Assembly (NCBI RefSeq): GCF_014191715.1 | Contig: NZ_JACHWY010000001.1 | Span: 1,302,001-1,366,000, forward strand | Length of the DNA: 64,000 nucleotides | Source: Litorivivens lipolytica | GTDB lineage: Bacteria; Pseudomonadota; Gammaproteobacteria; Pseudomonadales; Spongiibacteraceae | Reading direction: 5' to 3' | Part shown: positions 8,947 through 18,691 of the stretch, piece by piece | Position numbering within the stretch: position 1 is the first letter of the stretch | Layout: each line of letters opens with the position of its first letter | Notes under the pieces: generated by a model | What the model was told of the DNA's origin: nothing | The model's input: only the letters and a program-made list of their open reading frames with translations | Database searches by the model: none | Program-made: the position numbers and the translations under genes

Positions 8947-11178
8947 TCACTTGCTTCCCTGCACCCGGCGGCGAGCGATCAGGGTCACGATCCGCCACAG
9001 CAGTGTCGCGAGCAGAATAACGATCAGCACCGAGGCGAAAGCCAGCAAAACCGGATGCTCAGCCAAGTGATACCAAAGCAGGTTGATCAGCGGCAGTGAG
9101 CCTACGTAGTAGGTGTCACCCACATGGTAGCTCGCCACCTTGTCTCCGCGGAGAGTCACAACAGAACCGAACATGAAGTTGTGTTTGCCGCCATCCGCCA
9201 GAGCGCGTTGCACCATACGAAAATCCGTATCGTGCGCAGCAAGTATCGCAACCATGCTGCGGTCGCTGGTGATGGGAGACTCACGACCGACGATGGCCGC
9301 AAAACCGCCGTTGGCCGAGATGTTCACGTTCTGACGCTCTTCGTTATCAGTATCATTGCGCCAGCGGCGGTACTCGTGACGGGTATTGCGCAGCGGCAGC
9401 CTCAAGAAACGCTCGCTCGCATCGACGGCCAGGTTGAGGTTTTCTGCATCGCTGGCACGGCCAGACAATGAAGGGTCGGTACCGATGGCCAGAATATCCT
9501 TGTCGGCAAGTACCGCTTCATCCCAACTGCTCACCACACTCAGGTTTAAACCGGGAAAGCCCGAACGGCCACCGAAGTAACCACTCAGGAACAACAGTGT
9601 TTCGACTTCTTCCTTGCTGGGGTTTTCCGGCAGAACAAACACGGTATCCGACAAATCCGCCATCCGGATGAAGGGATAGGCAGAGGTCGCAAAAGCGTGC
9701 AGGTTCGGCATCTCCAAGTAATGCGGGAAGCCAGTAAAATCCAGGGTGGAGTTCGGGTTAATTACAGCACTGTAGTTGTTTGCCGCTGTCGTCAGACAGG
9801 GGCGATCCGACACGCCCGAGAAGGCAAACTCAAAGCTCATTTCATTGTTGTTGCCTACGCGGAAAGACGGTACTCGAACGGTGTCACCATCTTCTTTTAG
9901 TGCTTCTTCCAGCAGAGGAATGCGAACGCGTTTTTCAGCTCCATTTACACCCTCGGTGGTCAATTGGAAACCTTCTACAAACCCGCCGTTTACGCTGAAG
10001 CTCATATTCGAATCGGTATCGTCGCTGACCGGCGGTGTATAGCGATAACTCAGCTCTAACGGAATGCCCCGACTCTGCCAGGTAAACAGATCCGGCGGTA
10101 TCGCAAAGTTGACCTTGACCGGTGCCGGCAAACGTCCAGACACCTGCAATTGCGCGGGGTCATCAACGAGCTCACCGAGCTGAATCTTACGATCAGTGCG
10201 CACCCAGTTAGGTGCATCGTAGGGTTCGCGCGGCTTAATATCAGTAATCTCATTCACAGTAGCGACTGAACCACTGAACAGGTCGGTACCCAGTGCCAGA
10301 CCGCGAACGGCAGTTTTCAAATCGGCCTCATCGCGCCCCTGAATCAGCAACAGCTTGACGTAAGGGTTATCCGGATGAGAGACCATCTGTAGCGTCGGCT
10401 TGCTGACTTGCGGGAAATCGCGCAGGAAATCCGGGCGGTTGCGATTGGTCACAAACACAATAGCGTGCTGTTCCGGCACACGGTTCACAAAGACCGGGAA
10501 TCGGGCTTCACGCCAATCTGCCTGGGCACCAAAAAAGGACGTTGCCATCGCGGCAACTTCAACCGTACCGAGATGGAAATTCGGACCAAATACGATAGGC
10601 AGTGAGAGCTTTCGGAAATCCCGGTCATCAAAGAACGGGGCCGGCAGCATACTCAAGTCATTCGACAACTTGAGTTTCCGCTTATTCAGGTGCAGACGGC
10701 TGCCCTTACTCATCGCCATCCAGATGCTCGGGTCATTCGGATTCCAGCATTCTTTATCCAGGTGGCCAATCAGCTGTATACGGACCTGGTTAAACTCACC
10801 AAAGAATTTTGGATTCAGGTAGACACGCGAACTCAGTGGGTCGCCTTTTTGCACATCCTCGAAATGCACGACCTTCTGAAGCTCATCATTCAGATAAACC
10901 TTGAGGTGTGAATACAAGGGCGCCAGCGCAGGCGAGGCGGTGAAATCCATATCGATGTAGGCGGATTCAACGACTTCATCCAGCCGAGAACCAAAGCCCA
11001 CCGTCCGCGAGCCTTCGCTGCCACGGATTTCAAAACCGTTCGCAAAGCCCATCTCTGCCACCGTGCGACTGTCCTGGACCAAACTGCGAGGATCCGGCTC
11101 TTCTTTTGGTTGCTGGGCCAGCGCCACAGCGCTGAGCAAGGTGAGTGGCACCCCAAACTTCATGATTCTTTTAAACAA
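8947..11178 (-). CDS. bcsB: Cellulose synthase periplasmic subunit BcsB
   Basis: About 743 residues. The protein starts with a signal peptide (MKFGVPLTLLSAVALAQQ), continues as a large periplasmic body with alternating carbohydrate-binding-like and flavodoxin-like domains typical of BcsB, and ends in one C-terminal membrane helix (HPVLLAFASVLIVILLATLLW) followed by basic residues. BcsB docks on BcsA, and its C-terminal helix is required for synthase activity. For the start, AGGAG overlapping the bcsA stop is 7 bases before a TTG at 11178-11176, giving MFKRIMKFG; the ATG at 11163-11161 lacks such a site, so TTG is my choice, though not certain. Translation is probably coupled to bcsA. Confidence 0.93.
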   Translation of the reverse strand: MFKRIMKFGVPLTLLSAVALAQQPKEEPDPRSLVQDSRTVAEMGFANGFEIRGSEGSRTVGFGSRLDEVVESAYIDMDFTASPALAPLYSHLKVYLNDELQKVVHFEDVQKGDPLSSRVYLNPKFFGEFNQVRIQLIGHLDKECWNPNDPSIWMAMSKGSRLHLNKRKLKLSNDLSMLPAPFFDDRDFRKLSLPIVFGPNFHLGTVEVAAMATSFFGAQADWREARFPVFVNRVPEQHAIVFVTNRNRPDFLRDFPQVSKPTLQMVSHPDNPYVKLLLIQGRDEADLKTAVRGLALGTDLFSGSVATVNEITDIKPREPYDAPNWVRTDRKIQLGELVDDPAQLQVSGRLPAPVKVNFAIPPDLFTWQSRGIPLELSYRYTPPVSDDTDSNMSFSVNGGFVEGFQLTTEGVNGAEKRVRIPLLEEALKEDGDTVRVPSFRVGNNNEMSFEFAFSGVSDRPCLTTAANNYSAVINPNSTLDFTGFPHYLEMPNLHAFATSAYPFIRMADLSDTVFVLPENPSKEEVETLLFLSGYFGGRSGFPGLNLSVVSSWDEAVLADKDILAIGTDPSLSGRASDAENLNLAVDASERFLRLPLRNTRHEYRRWRNDTDNEERQNVNISANGGFAAIVGRESPITSDRSMVAILAAHDTDFRMVQRALADGGKHNFMFGSVVTLRGDKVASYHVGDTYYVGSLPLINLLWYHLAEHPVLLAFASVLIVILLATLLWRIVTLIARRRVQGSK

Positions 11179-11189
11179 GGTCTTTCTCC

Positions 11190-13871
11190 TCACAAGGCTT
11201 TTGCCTCTACCCTTACAGGTGCGAATGATTTTAATGAATTCAAAATAAAGCTGACGCCGTGCACAATCCACGGCAGTGGTCGCGGGCCGTGCTCAAGCGA
11301 TATTTTTAAGCCACGCATGGCCGCCATAAAGACCTGACCAAAGCTGACTCCGGGACGATCGACCTGATAGTCGCGCTGCCAGCGCACCCAATGATCCGCC
11401 CGGGCAAAAGTACACTGAACGTAATCAATCTTTTGCTGACGCGTCATCGGCTCAAGCCGGAGGCCAAGCATCTGGTTATTGGAGAACACGATTCGCGTCG
11501 GGAACGAGAACGTCCGGTTCGCACGCTGCAATACAATCTCTACGTGAGAGTAATTACCCACCACCGTCGCATCATCCATATCAACCCGCAGCCCGCCCAT
11601 GGAGAAATCGCGCAAGGTTGCTTGATAGCTACGGCCGTTGGGCAGTTTGATACTGGTAGGCATGCGAACATCCACCCGCGGTGCGGAACGAACCTGCCTC
11701 ATTTCACCGGCTACCGCTACCGCGGCACACAAAAGAATCAGGTTGTACAACACCCAGGCCATATTCACGAGCACCGCCGCAATTTCTTCCTGAGGACCAT
11801 AGCCTATGCGGAATACCCCCCAGATAATCCCGGCAACATTCAGCAAGACCAGGAACACATAAGGTTTGGATATCACCCAGTCGTAATAGAAGTTTTCAAC
11901 CTTGCCGCCCTTGGCAGTCACATTGAACTTACCCTTGTGCGGCGCGAACAGGGCGACCGTCGTCGGTCTCGCCACATACCAGGCGAGCACGATTTCATAG
12001 ACCTCACCCCAGAACGAGTAACGGTATTTACCCTGTGTGGTGGAGTTCACCACCGAGGCAAGTACCATGTGGGGTATGACATACAACAGCAGAAGCGCCG
12101 CCGGTGCATAAATAATATAAGTATGCAGCAGCAGGAAGGCCAACGGCGCCACCAGGAAGATCAGCCGGGGAATCCCTGCAAGAAAGTGCAGCATGGCGTT
12201 GAAATAACACAAGCGCTGGCGCCAATTCAGGCCCGGGCCTGAGAGCGGATTATCCAATCGCATAATCTGGGCCATACCCCGGGCCCAACGGATACGCTGC
12301 CCGACATGGGCTGACAAGGTCTCTGTAGCGAGACCTGCCGACACGGGCGCCCGCAGGTAGGCCGAATTATAGCCCTTGCGATGAAGACGCAATGAGGTGT
12401 GCGCATCTTCGGTAACGGTTTCTACCGCGATACCCCCGACTTCTTCCAGCGCATCCCGGCGCATGACGGCACAGGAGCCACAGAAAAAAGACGCGTTCCA
12501 AAGATCATTCCCGTCTTGAGTAATCCCGTAAAACAGCGACCCTTCGTTCGGAATCTTGCGGAAGTTACCCAGATTACGTTCAAACGCATCCGGCGAGTAA
12601 AAATGGTGGGGGGTCTGCACCAGGGCCAGCTTGGGATCTTTGAGAAACCAACCCATCGCGACCTGAAAGAAGGCCCGGGTAGGAATGTGGTCGCAGTCAA
12701 AAATGGCCACATACTCGGCATCGGTTAACTTCAAGGCATGGTTAACGTTGCCCGCCTTGGCATGCTCGTTAGTTGGACGACGAATGTAGTTAACACCGAC
12801 TCCCGCAGCAAAGTCTCTAAAGCTGTCGCGCTTGCCATCATCGAGAATATGAATCCGCAGCTTCTCACGCGGCCAATCCAAGCCCAAGCAGGCGTAAACG
12901 GTGGCGCGAACCACGTCCAGATCCTCGTTGTAGGTCGGGATCATCAGGTCGATGGTCGGCCATTCAGCGGTATCCTCTGGCAGTTTCTCCGGCGCTCGAC
13001 GCAGAGGCCACATGGTCTGGAAATAACCCAGCAATAACACCAACCAGGCATAAGCTTCGGCCAGCATCAAAATGATGCCGAGGATAAGACCCAGAGTGTC
13101 ATCGAAGTTGAGTGTTGAGGAGACCCGCCACCAGATATAACGAAAGCTGACGATCAACGACAGCACCATCAGCAACAGCGCTGGGTAACGGCCCGGCACC
13201 TGTCGCACAATCAATGCGGTTACGACGAGAGCAATAACAAAACTCGCCTGAGCCGTCAGGCTAAAGGGGACCGTTACACAAATGAAGGCCAGAAAGGTAA
13301 CGACAACTAACACAAGAACCAGAGGCAAGCCCACCAAGCCCTTGGCCTTAAAAGATTTTGCTTCATCAGTGTGCGGTTGATCGTATAAATCCGCTCTGTG
13401 ATCCGAACCACCTACCAACCGCCGAAATTTGCGCATTGTTAGGCGTGTCAACGCGACCATTCGGAACAGCAACTTACGCGAACGAAGGTCGGCAAGACGG
13501 TAAAATTGTCGAATTCGGCGAATCCGTCGGCGGGATGGCCCGGTGGTCGTGACCTGCTTGAACAGCAGCAGCCAGAGAAACTGCACCGGCATCCGCAACA
13601 AGTCGCCCAAGCGCGGCCGACTGAGGTCAACATGAGGGAACATCACCTTCATCAAACGCCAGCTTGGTACACCAAGAATCTCCGGCTTGAGGAAACAATA
13701 AGAGAAGTACAGCCAGGTACCTACCAGTACTCGCCCAATTCTTGAGTAGCCGCGCGGACTGCGATAAGCCGCGTAGCGCTCTTCAAACATGCGCTTGGTT
13801 TCGGGTTTGAACAACCAGCGCAGCACGCTCAATTCAGAGCGGCGTACCGTTAGGCGATCGGCACTGCTCAT
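11190..13871 (-). CDS. bcsA: Cellulose synthase catalytic subunit BcsA
   Basis: About 893 residues; a family 2 glycosyltransferase in the inner membrane that polymerises UDP-glucose into beta-1,4-glucan. In order: N-terminal extension, membrane helices, then the catalytic motifs DDG in ILDDGKRD (~residue 343), FDCDH (~390), the TED motif in VTEDAHTSLR (~486) and QRIRW (~525), more helices, and a PilZ domain with RSAPR (~727) and DFSMGG, the two halves of the c-di-GMP site. All residues known to be needed are present, so the enzyme should be active and c-di-GMP dependent. The ATG at 13871 overlaps the bcsQ stop (ATGA) with GGGGG upstream; an earlier in-frame ATG at 13898 is possible but less likely. 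Confidence 0.97.
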   Translation of the reverse strand: MSSADRLTVRRSELSVLRWLFKPETKRMFEERYAAYRSPRGYSRIGRVLVGTWLYFSYCFLKPEILGVPSWRLMKVMFPHVDLSRPRLGDLLRMPVQFLWLLLFKQVTTTGPSRRRIRRIRQFYRLADLRSRKLLFRMVALTRLTMRKFRRLVGGSDHRADLYDQPHTDEAKSFKAKGLVGLPLVLVLVVVTFLAFICVTVPFSLTAQASFVIALVVTALIVRQVPGRYPALLLMVLSLIVSFRYIWWRVSSTLNFDDTLGLILGIILMLAEAYAWLVLLLGYFQTMWPLRRAPEKLPEDTAEWPTIDLMIPTYNEDLDVVRATVYACLGLDWPREKLRIHILDDGKRDSFRDFAAGVGVNYIRRPTNEHAKAGNVNHALKLTDAEYVAIFDCDHIPTRAFFQVAMGWFLKDPKLALVQTPHHFYSPDAFERNLGNFRKIPNEGSLFYGITQDGNDLWNASFFCGSCAVMRRDALEEVGGIAVETVTEDAHTSLRLHRKGYNSAYLRAPVSAGLATETLSAHVGQRIRWARGMAQIMRLDNPLSGPGLNWRQRLCYFNAMLHFLAGIPRLIFLVAPLAFLLLHTYIIYAPAALLLLYVIPHMVLASVVNSTTQGKYRYSFWGEVYEIVLAWYVARPTTVALFAPHKGKFNVTAKGGKVENFYYDWVISKPYVFLVLLNVAGIIWGVFRIGYGPQEEIAAVLVNMAWVLYNLILLCAAVAVAGEMRQVRSAPRVDVRMPTSIKLPNGRSYQATLRDFSMGGLRVDMDDATVVGNYSHVEIVLQRANRTFSFPTRIVFSNNQMLGLRLEPMTRQQKIDYVQCTFARADHWVRWQRDYQVDRPGVSFGQVFMAAMRGLKISLEHGPRPLPWIVHGVSFILNSLKSFAPVRVEAKAL

Positions 13872-14635
13872 GCCGCCCCCACCAAACTGGCCTGACACCA
13901 GATCGCGAGTGCATGAAATTCGCGGGTAGCCTCGCTGTCTGGGGAATACTGATCAACGGTACGCAGACTCAGCAAAGCCTCCGCCAACGCATTGTCGGTA
14001 CCGATCTGACTAGGTACCACTCGCGCAGGAAACTCCTGCCTAAGCACCAGAGACATATCCCTGTTAGCCTCCACTTCCGACGCCGTCCGGTTCAACACCA
14101 AACGATAATCAGCAGCGGCGGCACTGACCCGCGGGTTGAACTTCAGACTAATGTAGCTAGGCGATTCCGGCGGCACAGCCAACAAACGCAGAGAGGCTGC
14201 CTCCGAAAAGGTATAAAGAAGGGATTCAAAGGCAGTACCGTGAGGAGAAACCAGCGGCGGCGCATCCACAACTAACCAATCTACCGCTGGCGAAAACCCT
14301 GCCAACACCTGCTCGGCAAAGCGCGTCAGCACGCTCTGCGAAAGTTCCTGAAACCCGTCGTATTCATTGTGATCAAGCTCCCCAAAAGGAATGACCCGAA
14401 GACCATCCTCTACACCGAAGACCGCACCTTCCCAGGACTGATCGGCGACCAAACGTCGCGCCCAGCCGTCGGGTTCCCGAGGATCGACACTGGCATGAAA
14501 ACGAAGGTCGTTGTTCTGACACAGATCCAGCATCAAACAACTGCGGCCAAGCTTCTGCAAGGCTGAAGCGAGGTTGGCGGCCACGGTACTGCTGCCGCCG
14601 CCACCGCGCACACCGCGGACTACCACAACACGCAT
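13868..14635 (-). CDS. bcsQ: BcsQ, ParA/MinD-like cellulose biosynthesis ATPase
   Basis: About 255 residues. The N-terminus MRVVVVRGVRGGGGSSTVAANLA is the deviant P-loop of BcsQ, in which RG replaces the KG of MinD/ParA, and LMLDLCQNND and WLVVDAPP follow as the expected ATPase elements. BcsQ and BcsR act together in E. coli as a cytoplasmic regulatory pair that supports assembly and polar placement of the synthase. The start codon shares its A with the bcsR stop (TGATG) and the stop overlaps the bcsA start, so R-Q-A are translationally coupled. The order and sizes match type II cellulose operons. Confidence 0.9.
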   Translation of the reverse strand: MRVVVVRGVRGGGGSSTVAANLASALQKLGRSCLMLDLCQNNDLRFHASVDPREPDGWARRLVADQSWEGAVFGVEDGLRVIPFGELDHNEYDGFQELSQSVLTRFAEQVLAGFSPAVDWLVVDAPPLVSPHGTAFESLLYTFSEAASLRLLAVPPESPSYISLKFNPRVSAAAADYRLVLNRTASEVEANRDMSLVLRQEFPARVVPSQIGTDNALAEALLSLRTVDQYSPDSEATREFHALAIWCQASLVGAA

Positions 14636-14808
14636 CAAGACCCAGACTCCTCTGCCTTTTCAGTGTTTTCGGAATGCAGAAGACGCAGCAGGGGCCACTT
14701 ATCGGTAACCGCTCGATATTCCAGTCGCTCAGTGATCTCTTGATAACTCAGATCCTTGCGACCAAACGCCTGATAAACAGCACGAATGTCTTCGCTTAAC
14801 TCAGACAT
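14635..14808 (-). CDS. bcsR: BcsR, small cellulose biosynthesis protein
   Basis: A 57-residue protein, MSELSEDIRAVYQAFG..., with the family pattern of a short helix, DLSYQEI, and RAVTDKWPLLRLL near the middle to end (the WPLL motif of BcsR/YhjR). The ATG at 14808-14806 follows GGGGGTC. The TGA stop overlaps the bcsQ ATG by one base. In E. coli BcsR binds BcsQ and stabilises it as a c-di-GMP-linked regulatory complex. Its position as first gene of the minus-strand operon is the standard type II arrangement. Acidic, charged C-terminal tail. Confidence 0.85.
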   Translation of the reverse strand: MSELSEDIRAVYQAFGRKDLSYQEITERLEYRAVTDKWPLLRLLHSENTEKAEESGS

Positions 14809-15059
14809 GACCCCCTATTCCCCTTATTATTTAACTGCGCTTTGGCCGGAACACTACCACCTCCGATAAAACGCAATGGTACCAACGCTTTATCTAGTCA
14901 CACACCAGCAACTCTTGCAACTTTTACTTCTTCCAAGCGGAATTATTTATCAGTATATTCAAGCTGTTGTTGGCCATTGATCCTGTTTGAGTTAATTCAC
15001 GTATATACTACATTTGATATTCATAACTATTTTAGTTCGCCTCGAGGAGTCCCGGCTAT
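14809..15059. promoter_or_regulatory. Divergent promoter region between bcsRQABC and bcsEFG
   Basis: A 251-base AT-rich spacer between divergently transcribed arms of the cellulose locus must carry both promoters. I see TA-rich boxes (for example TATACT near 15003-15008) but no pair with good -35 spacing that I would defend, and no clear operator palindrome. Confidence 0.5.
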
Positions 15060-16664
15060 ATGGCAGAATCGAACACGCTTCCCGTTTCTCTGCGCTCGCT
15101 CCACGCCGGGGAGCTATACTTCTGTTTTACACCCGCGCTCACGGATACCGCAACTGCATTAATAGACTTGGATCAGGTCTGTAAACGCATCGCCGTGGTC
15201 ACTCAGGTATCTCGAGACACCTATTTCGGGGCCACCTCACAAGCTCAACACCCGGCCCTGACTAACGTTTTTAGCCGCGCCACCTCAGCCTGGTTTGCCC
15301 GCTCCGATGTAGGCGGCTCAGACCATAACTTTTACGAACTACTGCGCGATGTCCGGCGCGCCCATATTGAGAAAAAATCGCTGCTGGTTGTCGTGCTAGA
15401 GGAAGCCGCCTTTAAATCCGGTAAAGACGAGCGAATGAAGGTCGAGTTCGAGCGCTGGCGTGAATACGCCCGCGAGCGTTCCCTTTCTGTACTGTTTCTG
15501 GTGTCAGGCGAGTACTCGTCCGTCAAACCGGTACTGATGCGACTCAACACCTGCATTGCCGGGCTGGCCTCGCTGCAAACCCTGGGCTCTGCCTGCTGGA
15601 ACCTTCAGGTCTACTACTGGCACACGCAAAGCGATGTACTCGCCGATGCCGTCTACGAACTTACCCAGACCGGGGAAACCCAGTTCGAATTAACAGAACA
15701 ACGCGCCAGCACATCGTCGTCGATAACGCCTGATCATGAGGGTGAAAGCGCCGATCATGACGCCATCTACATTGCAGCTGATGCCATCGATCAGGAGTTC
15801 GGTGAAACTGACAAAAACCAGTTCACCCTGATTGCCGACTCCAACCGGGAGCTGGTAGACCGCCTGCCCGACGTCGAGTCCGCCACTGTCGTGTTTGCTT
15901 GCACTGCAGCCTTTCAAGCTCGGGACCTAGCCTCCTTCTGTTATACGTTGCGTCGCAAATACGGTCGCAATCTCAAGTTGATCGTTCGCGAGACAACCCG
16001 CTGCCTGCGCTACACCGATGAACAACTGTTACTCAAGGCCGGCGCCAACCTGATCCTGCCTCACTCCGTCGACTATGCCTCGTTCATGATGTTTGTGGAT
16101 TCGCTGCGCGGCCAGTGGTTTGGTCGCTCGCTGCCACCCAGTCTTGACGATCTGCTCGACTCCTGGACGATCAGCGGCCTGTCGGGATTTTTCGAGCCGG
16201 AAACCTTTGTCGGTCACGCCCGCCACATTTTTGCCATTTCGCGCCAGCACGATACCGAAAGTACGCTGGTAGCATTAACGCCCTACAGCAACATCAGTGC
16301 AGAAGACTGTCTTAGCCTCTGCCGAATACGCCGTGAAGGCGACTTGATTACGATGGGAGATGGTCGCCTGTTTATTCTGTTCCGGGCCTGTCGCCCGGCC
16401 GATGTGGGCGTCGCATTGAAAAAATGTTTTGTACTTCCGGTTGATGATATCTTCGACAGTCGACAGCTGTTTAATTCGCCGTCCATGGTTGACGATGCGT
16501 TGGGCAAGATCGTGCACATGACCTGCGATCTGGATAGCGATAGTGGCAATGCACTGATGCAACAAGAACAGAGCCAGAAGGTCGTCAACGCGGCTTCGTC
16601 AGTTTATCGAGAAGATGGTCTGCGACTCGCCACACGACAGAGCCTTAAGCTGGTCAAGTCGTAA
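15060..16664 (+). CDS. bcsE: BcsE, c-di-GMP-binding activator of cellulose synthesis
   Basis: 534 residues, close to E. coli BcsE (about 520). The N-terminal half is a degenerate ATPase-like region, the middle a receiver-like domain (RRKYGRNLKLIVRE, then LLLKAGANLILP), and the C-terminus a GIL domain, a catalytically dead GGDEF-like fold. The c-di-GMP-binding RxGD motif is intact as R425-E-G-D428 (in RIRREGDLI). BcsE binds BcsR/BcsQ and the tail of BcsF and raises cellulose output. It is the first gene of the plus-strand arm, with GAGGAG upstream of the ATG. Sequence between residues ~215 and 250 is a low-complexity Ser/Asp/His linker. Confidence 0.9.
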   Translation: MAESNTLPVSLRSLHAGELYFCFTPALTDTATALIDLDQVCKRIAVVTQVSRDTYFGATSQAQHPALTNVFSRATSAWFARSDVGGSDHNFYELLRDVRRAHIEKKSLLVVVLEEAAFKSGKDERMKVEFERWREYARERSLSVLFLVSGEYSSVKPVLMRLNTCIAGLASLQTLGSACWNLQVYYWHTQSDVLADAVYELTQTGETQFELTEQRASTSSSITPDHEGESADHDAIYIAADAIDQEFGETDKNQFTLIADSNRELVDRLPDVESATVVFACTAAFQARDLASFCYTLRRKYGRNLKLIVRETTRCLRYTDEQLLLKAGANLILPHSVDYASFMMFVDSLRGQWFGRSLPPSLDDLLDSWTISGLSGFFEPETFVGHARHIFAISRQHDTESTLVALTPYSNISAEDCLSLCRIRREGDLITMGDGRLFILFRACRPADVGVALKKCFVLPVDDIFDSRQLFNSPSMVDDALGKIVHMTCDLDSDSGNALMQQEQSQKVVNAASSVYREDGLRLATRQSLKLVKS

Positions 16665-16699
16665 CGCAAATCAGCACGACAAGTGGAATTAGAACAAAT

Positions 16700-16715
16700 C
16701 CTCCGACAACGGAGG
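16700..16715 (+). other. Small hairpin between bcsE and bcsF
   Basis: CCTCCG and CGGAGG form a perfect 6-bp stem around ACAA in the 76-base gap between bcsE and bcsF. It could modulate translation of bcsF or mRNA stability; no T-run follows. Confidence 0.35.
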
Positions 16716-16740
16716 TAGTGAGGGGGCACTTACAGGCAAC

Positions 16741-16926
16741 ATGAATCCTGAAAGCTTTATAATTACCGTCAGCGTCTCGCTGGCGATTGGCATGTTGATC
16801 GGCTACTTCGCGCGCGAAGTTTTTCACGCAATTTGCAGGGCTGTCCACGATCTCTATGCCACCCCTAAACGCCTGAAGCGCTTCCACGCACCTACATCTA
16901 ACCGACAGGATTCCAGCACCGAATGA
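16741..16926 (+). CDS. bcsF: BcsF, small inner-membrane cellulose protein
   Basis: 61 residues, as expected for BcsF/YhjT. One N-terminal membrane helix (about residues 6-24, FIITVSVSLAIGMLIGYF) is followed by a basic cytoplasmic tail with AREVFHAICRAVHDLY and KRLKRF. In E. coli BcsF recruits BcsE through this tail and interacts with BcsG. The stop overlaps the ATG of the first bcsG by 4 bases (ATGA), so the two are translationally coupled. Confidence 0.85.
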   Translation: MNPESFIITVSVSLAIGMLIGYFAREVFHAICRAVHDLYATPKRLKRFHAPTSNRQDSSTE

Positions 16927-18545
16927 GTACCCCTGAGAATAACAACGAGTCAGGTCCCGCGTTAGCAGGCCTCGGCTGGTGGAATATCTATTTCAAATTG
17001 AAGTTCGCTCTTTTTTATCAGGGCAAAATCGGCTTTCACGCACTGGAAAATTTGAGCTTTGCGGCCTTTTTGCTGATCCCCCTGAAACAGCGGGCGCTCA
17101 ATATACTCCGCAATATCGTTGCGATTCCGGTTGCGCTGTGGCTATTCCACTACGATTCCTTTCTGCCGCCACTCAGTCGCCTGACGGCACAGATGAACCA
17201 GCTACTGGAATTTGAAACCAGCTACCTGATCGAACTACTGATGCGCTTCGTGCCCGCCAGCGCCGTGCTGTCGCTGATTGTTCTGATCGCCGTTTACTAT
17301 CTGCTATCGCGTTTTTTCCGCGTCAGCGTCGTGGTAGTTGTGGCCCTGGTGATCCTCGCATTTACCTCTCTCCCCAAAGAACAATCGGCTCGCCCGGTAG
17401 GTGGCAATACTGCGGCGCCGACGCTAACCAGTACCAGCGATGACAGCCTGACCAGCAACGAAGGCATTAATCGCTACCTCAGCGACTTTTTCCGGACCGA
17501 GCAAGATCGCATGGTCGATTTTTCTCCCGCGCTTCAGGCCCGGAAAGACTTTGACATTCTGTTGCTGAGCGTCTGCTCCCTTTCCTGGGAAGATCTGGCT
17601 GTGACCAAGCTGGCGGATCACCCCTTTTTCAGCCGCTTCGACGTGATCTTTAATCAGTTCAATGCAGCGACCTCATACAGTGGCCCCGCCCTGCTCCGCC
17701 TGACGCGCGCCAGCTGTGGTCAGCCGTCTCACGCGGCGCTGTACGAAGACACACCCGCTCAATGCGACCTGTTCGAGAACCTCGCGAAACTGGGGTATAG
17801 CGAAGAACTGGTCATGAACCACAACGGCGAGTTCGATAGCCTGCTCGAAAAAATGCGTCTCTATGGCGGCATGGAATCGCCCCTGTTCCCACAAGGCGGT
17901 ATGACCGCCGCTCAGAAAGCCTTTGAAGGCTCGCCCGTCTACAGCGACCTGCAAATGCTGAGCCGTTGGTGGCAGTCCCGCCTGCTCAACGCGCAACCCG
18001 GCAAGCCCGTCGCCGCGCTGTACAACACGGTGTCGTTGCACGGGGGTAATCAGGTCATCGGTGAAAAGCCCAGCTTTGGTGAAGAAAGTTTTTCGCTGCG
18101 CGCAAAAACGCTGTTTGCCGAGTTGAACGAGTTTTTCGACATACTCGAGCGCTCCGAACGTGACATCGTTGTCGTGCTGGTACCGGAACACGGGGCCGGC
18201 TTGAGTGGCGACAAAATGCAAATACCGGGGATGCGCGAAATCCCCTCCCCAACCATCACACACATCCCCGTCGCCGTGAAATTTTTTGGTCAGGGAATGG
18301 AGCGCCGCGACAAGGTCGCCCATGTCGAACAGCCCACCAGCTACCAAGCGCTCGCACAATTACTGGATAACGTGGTTGAACAGGATATTTACGGCAAGCG
18401 CCGCTACATGGCTTCTGAAGTAGCTCGGGGCCTGCCAGAAACCGCAGAGGTTTCTCAAAACGAAGGTAGCACCGTCATCAAGCTGGGGGATAACCACTTC
18501 ATCTCACTGGATGACCGCACCTGGAACGAATACCCCACTGAGTAA
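16923..18545 (+). CDS. bcsG: BcsG, cellulose phosphoethanolamine transferase (first copy)
   Basis: 540 residues. Four to five N-terminal membrane helices (residues ~35-150) precede a linker and a periplasmic zinc-dependent alkaline-phosphatase-fold domain that moves phosphoethanolamine from phosphatidylethanolamine to glucose O6 of cellulose. By alignment with E. coli BcsG the zinc ligand Cys is C218 (in VCSLSW), the Tyr-Ser nucleophile pair is Y252-S253 (in TSYSGPA), and the Glu-His zinc ligands are E422-H423 (in VPEHGAG); all are present. It should be active. It overlaps bcsF by 4 bases and is followed 146 bases later by a second full-length paralogue. Confidence 0.94.
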   Translation: MSTPENNNESGPALAGLGWWNIYFKLKFALFYQGKIGFHALENLSFAAFLLIPLKQRALNILRNIVAIPVALWLFHYDSFLPPLSRLTAQMNQLLEFETSYLIELLMRFVPASAVLSLIVLIAVYYLLSRFFRVSVVVVVALVILAFTSLPKEQSARPVGGNTAAPTLTSTSDDSLTSNEGINRYLSDFFRTEQDRMVDFSPALQARKDFDILLLSVCSLSWEDLAVTKLADHPFFSRFDVIFNQFNAATSYSGPALLRLTRASCGQPSHAALYEDTPAQCDLFENLAKLGYSEELVMNHNGEFDSLLEKMRLYGGMESPLFPQGGMTAAQKAFEGSPVYSDLQMLSRWWQSRLLNAQPGKPVAALYNTVSLHGGNQVIGEKPSFGEESFSLRAKTLFAELNEFFDILERSERDIVVVLVPEHGAGLSGDKMQIPGMREIPSPTITHIPVAVKFFGQGMERRDKVAHVEQPTSYQALAQLLDNVVEQDIYGKRRYMASEVARGLPETAEVSQNEGSTVIKLGDNHFISLDDRTWNEYPTE

Positions 18546-18691
18546 CGACGCTTCCTGTCCTGAACCCCCGATCTTCCGGACACAGGACGCAATACGGTTA
18601 AACAACACGACAACAGGCACTGCGCCAGAGTACCGGCGCGCAGAGTGATTCAGGCGCCGGCTTGGCGCTATTGGCTATTTACAGGGGCAGC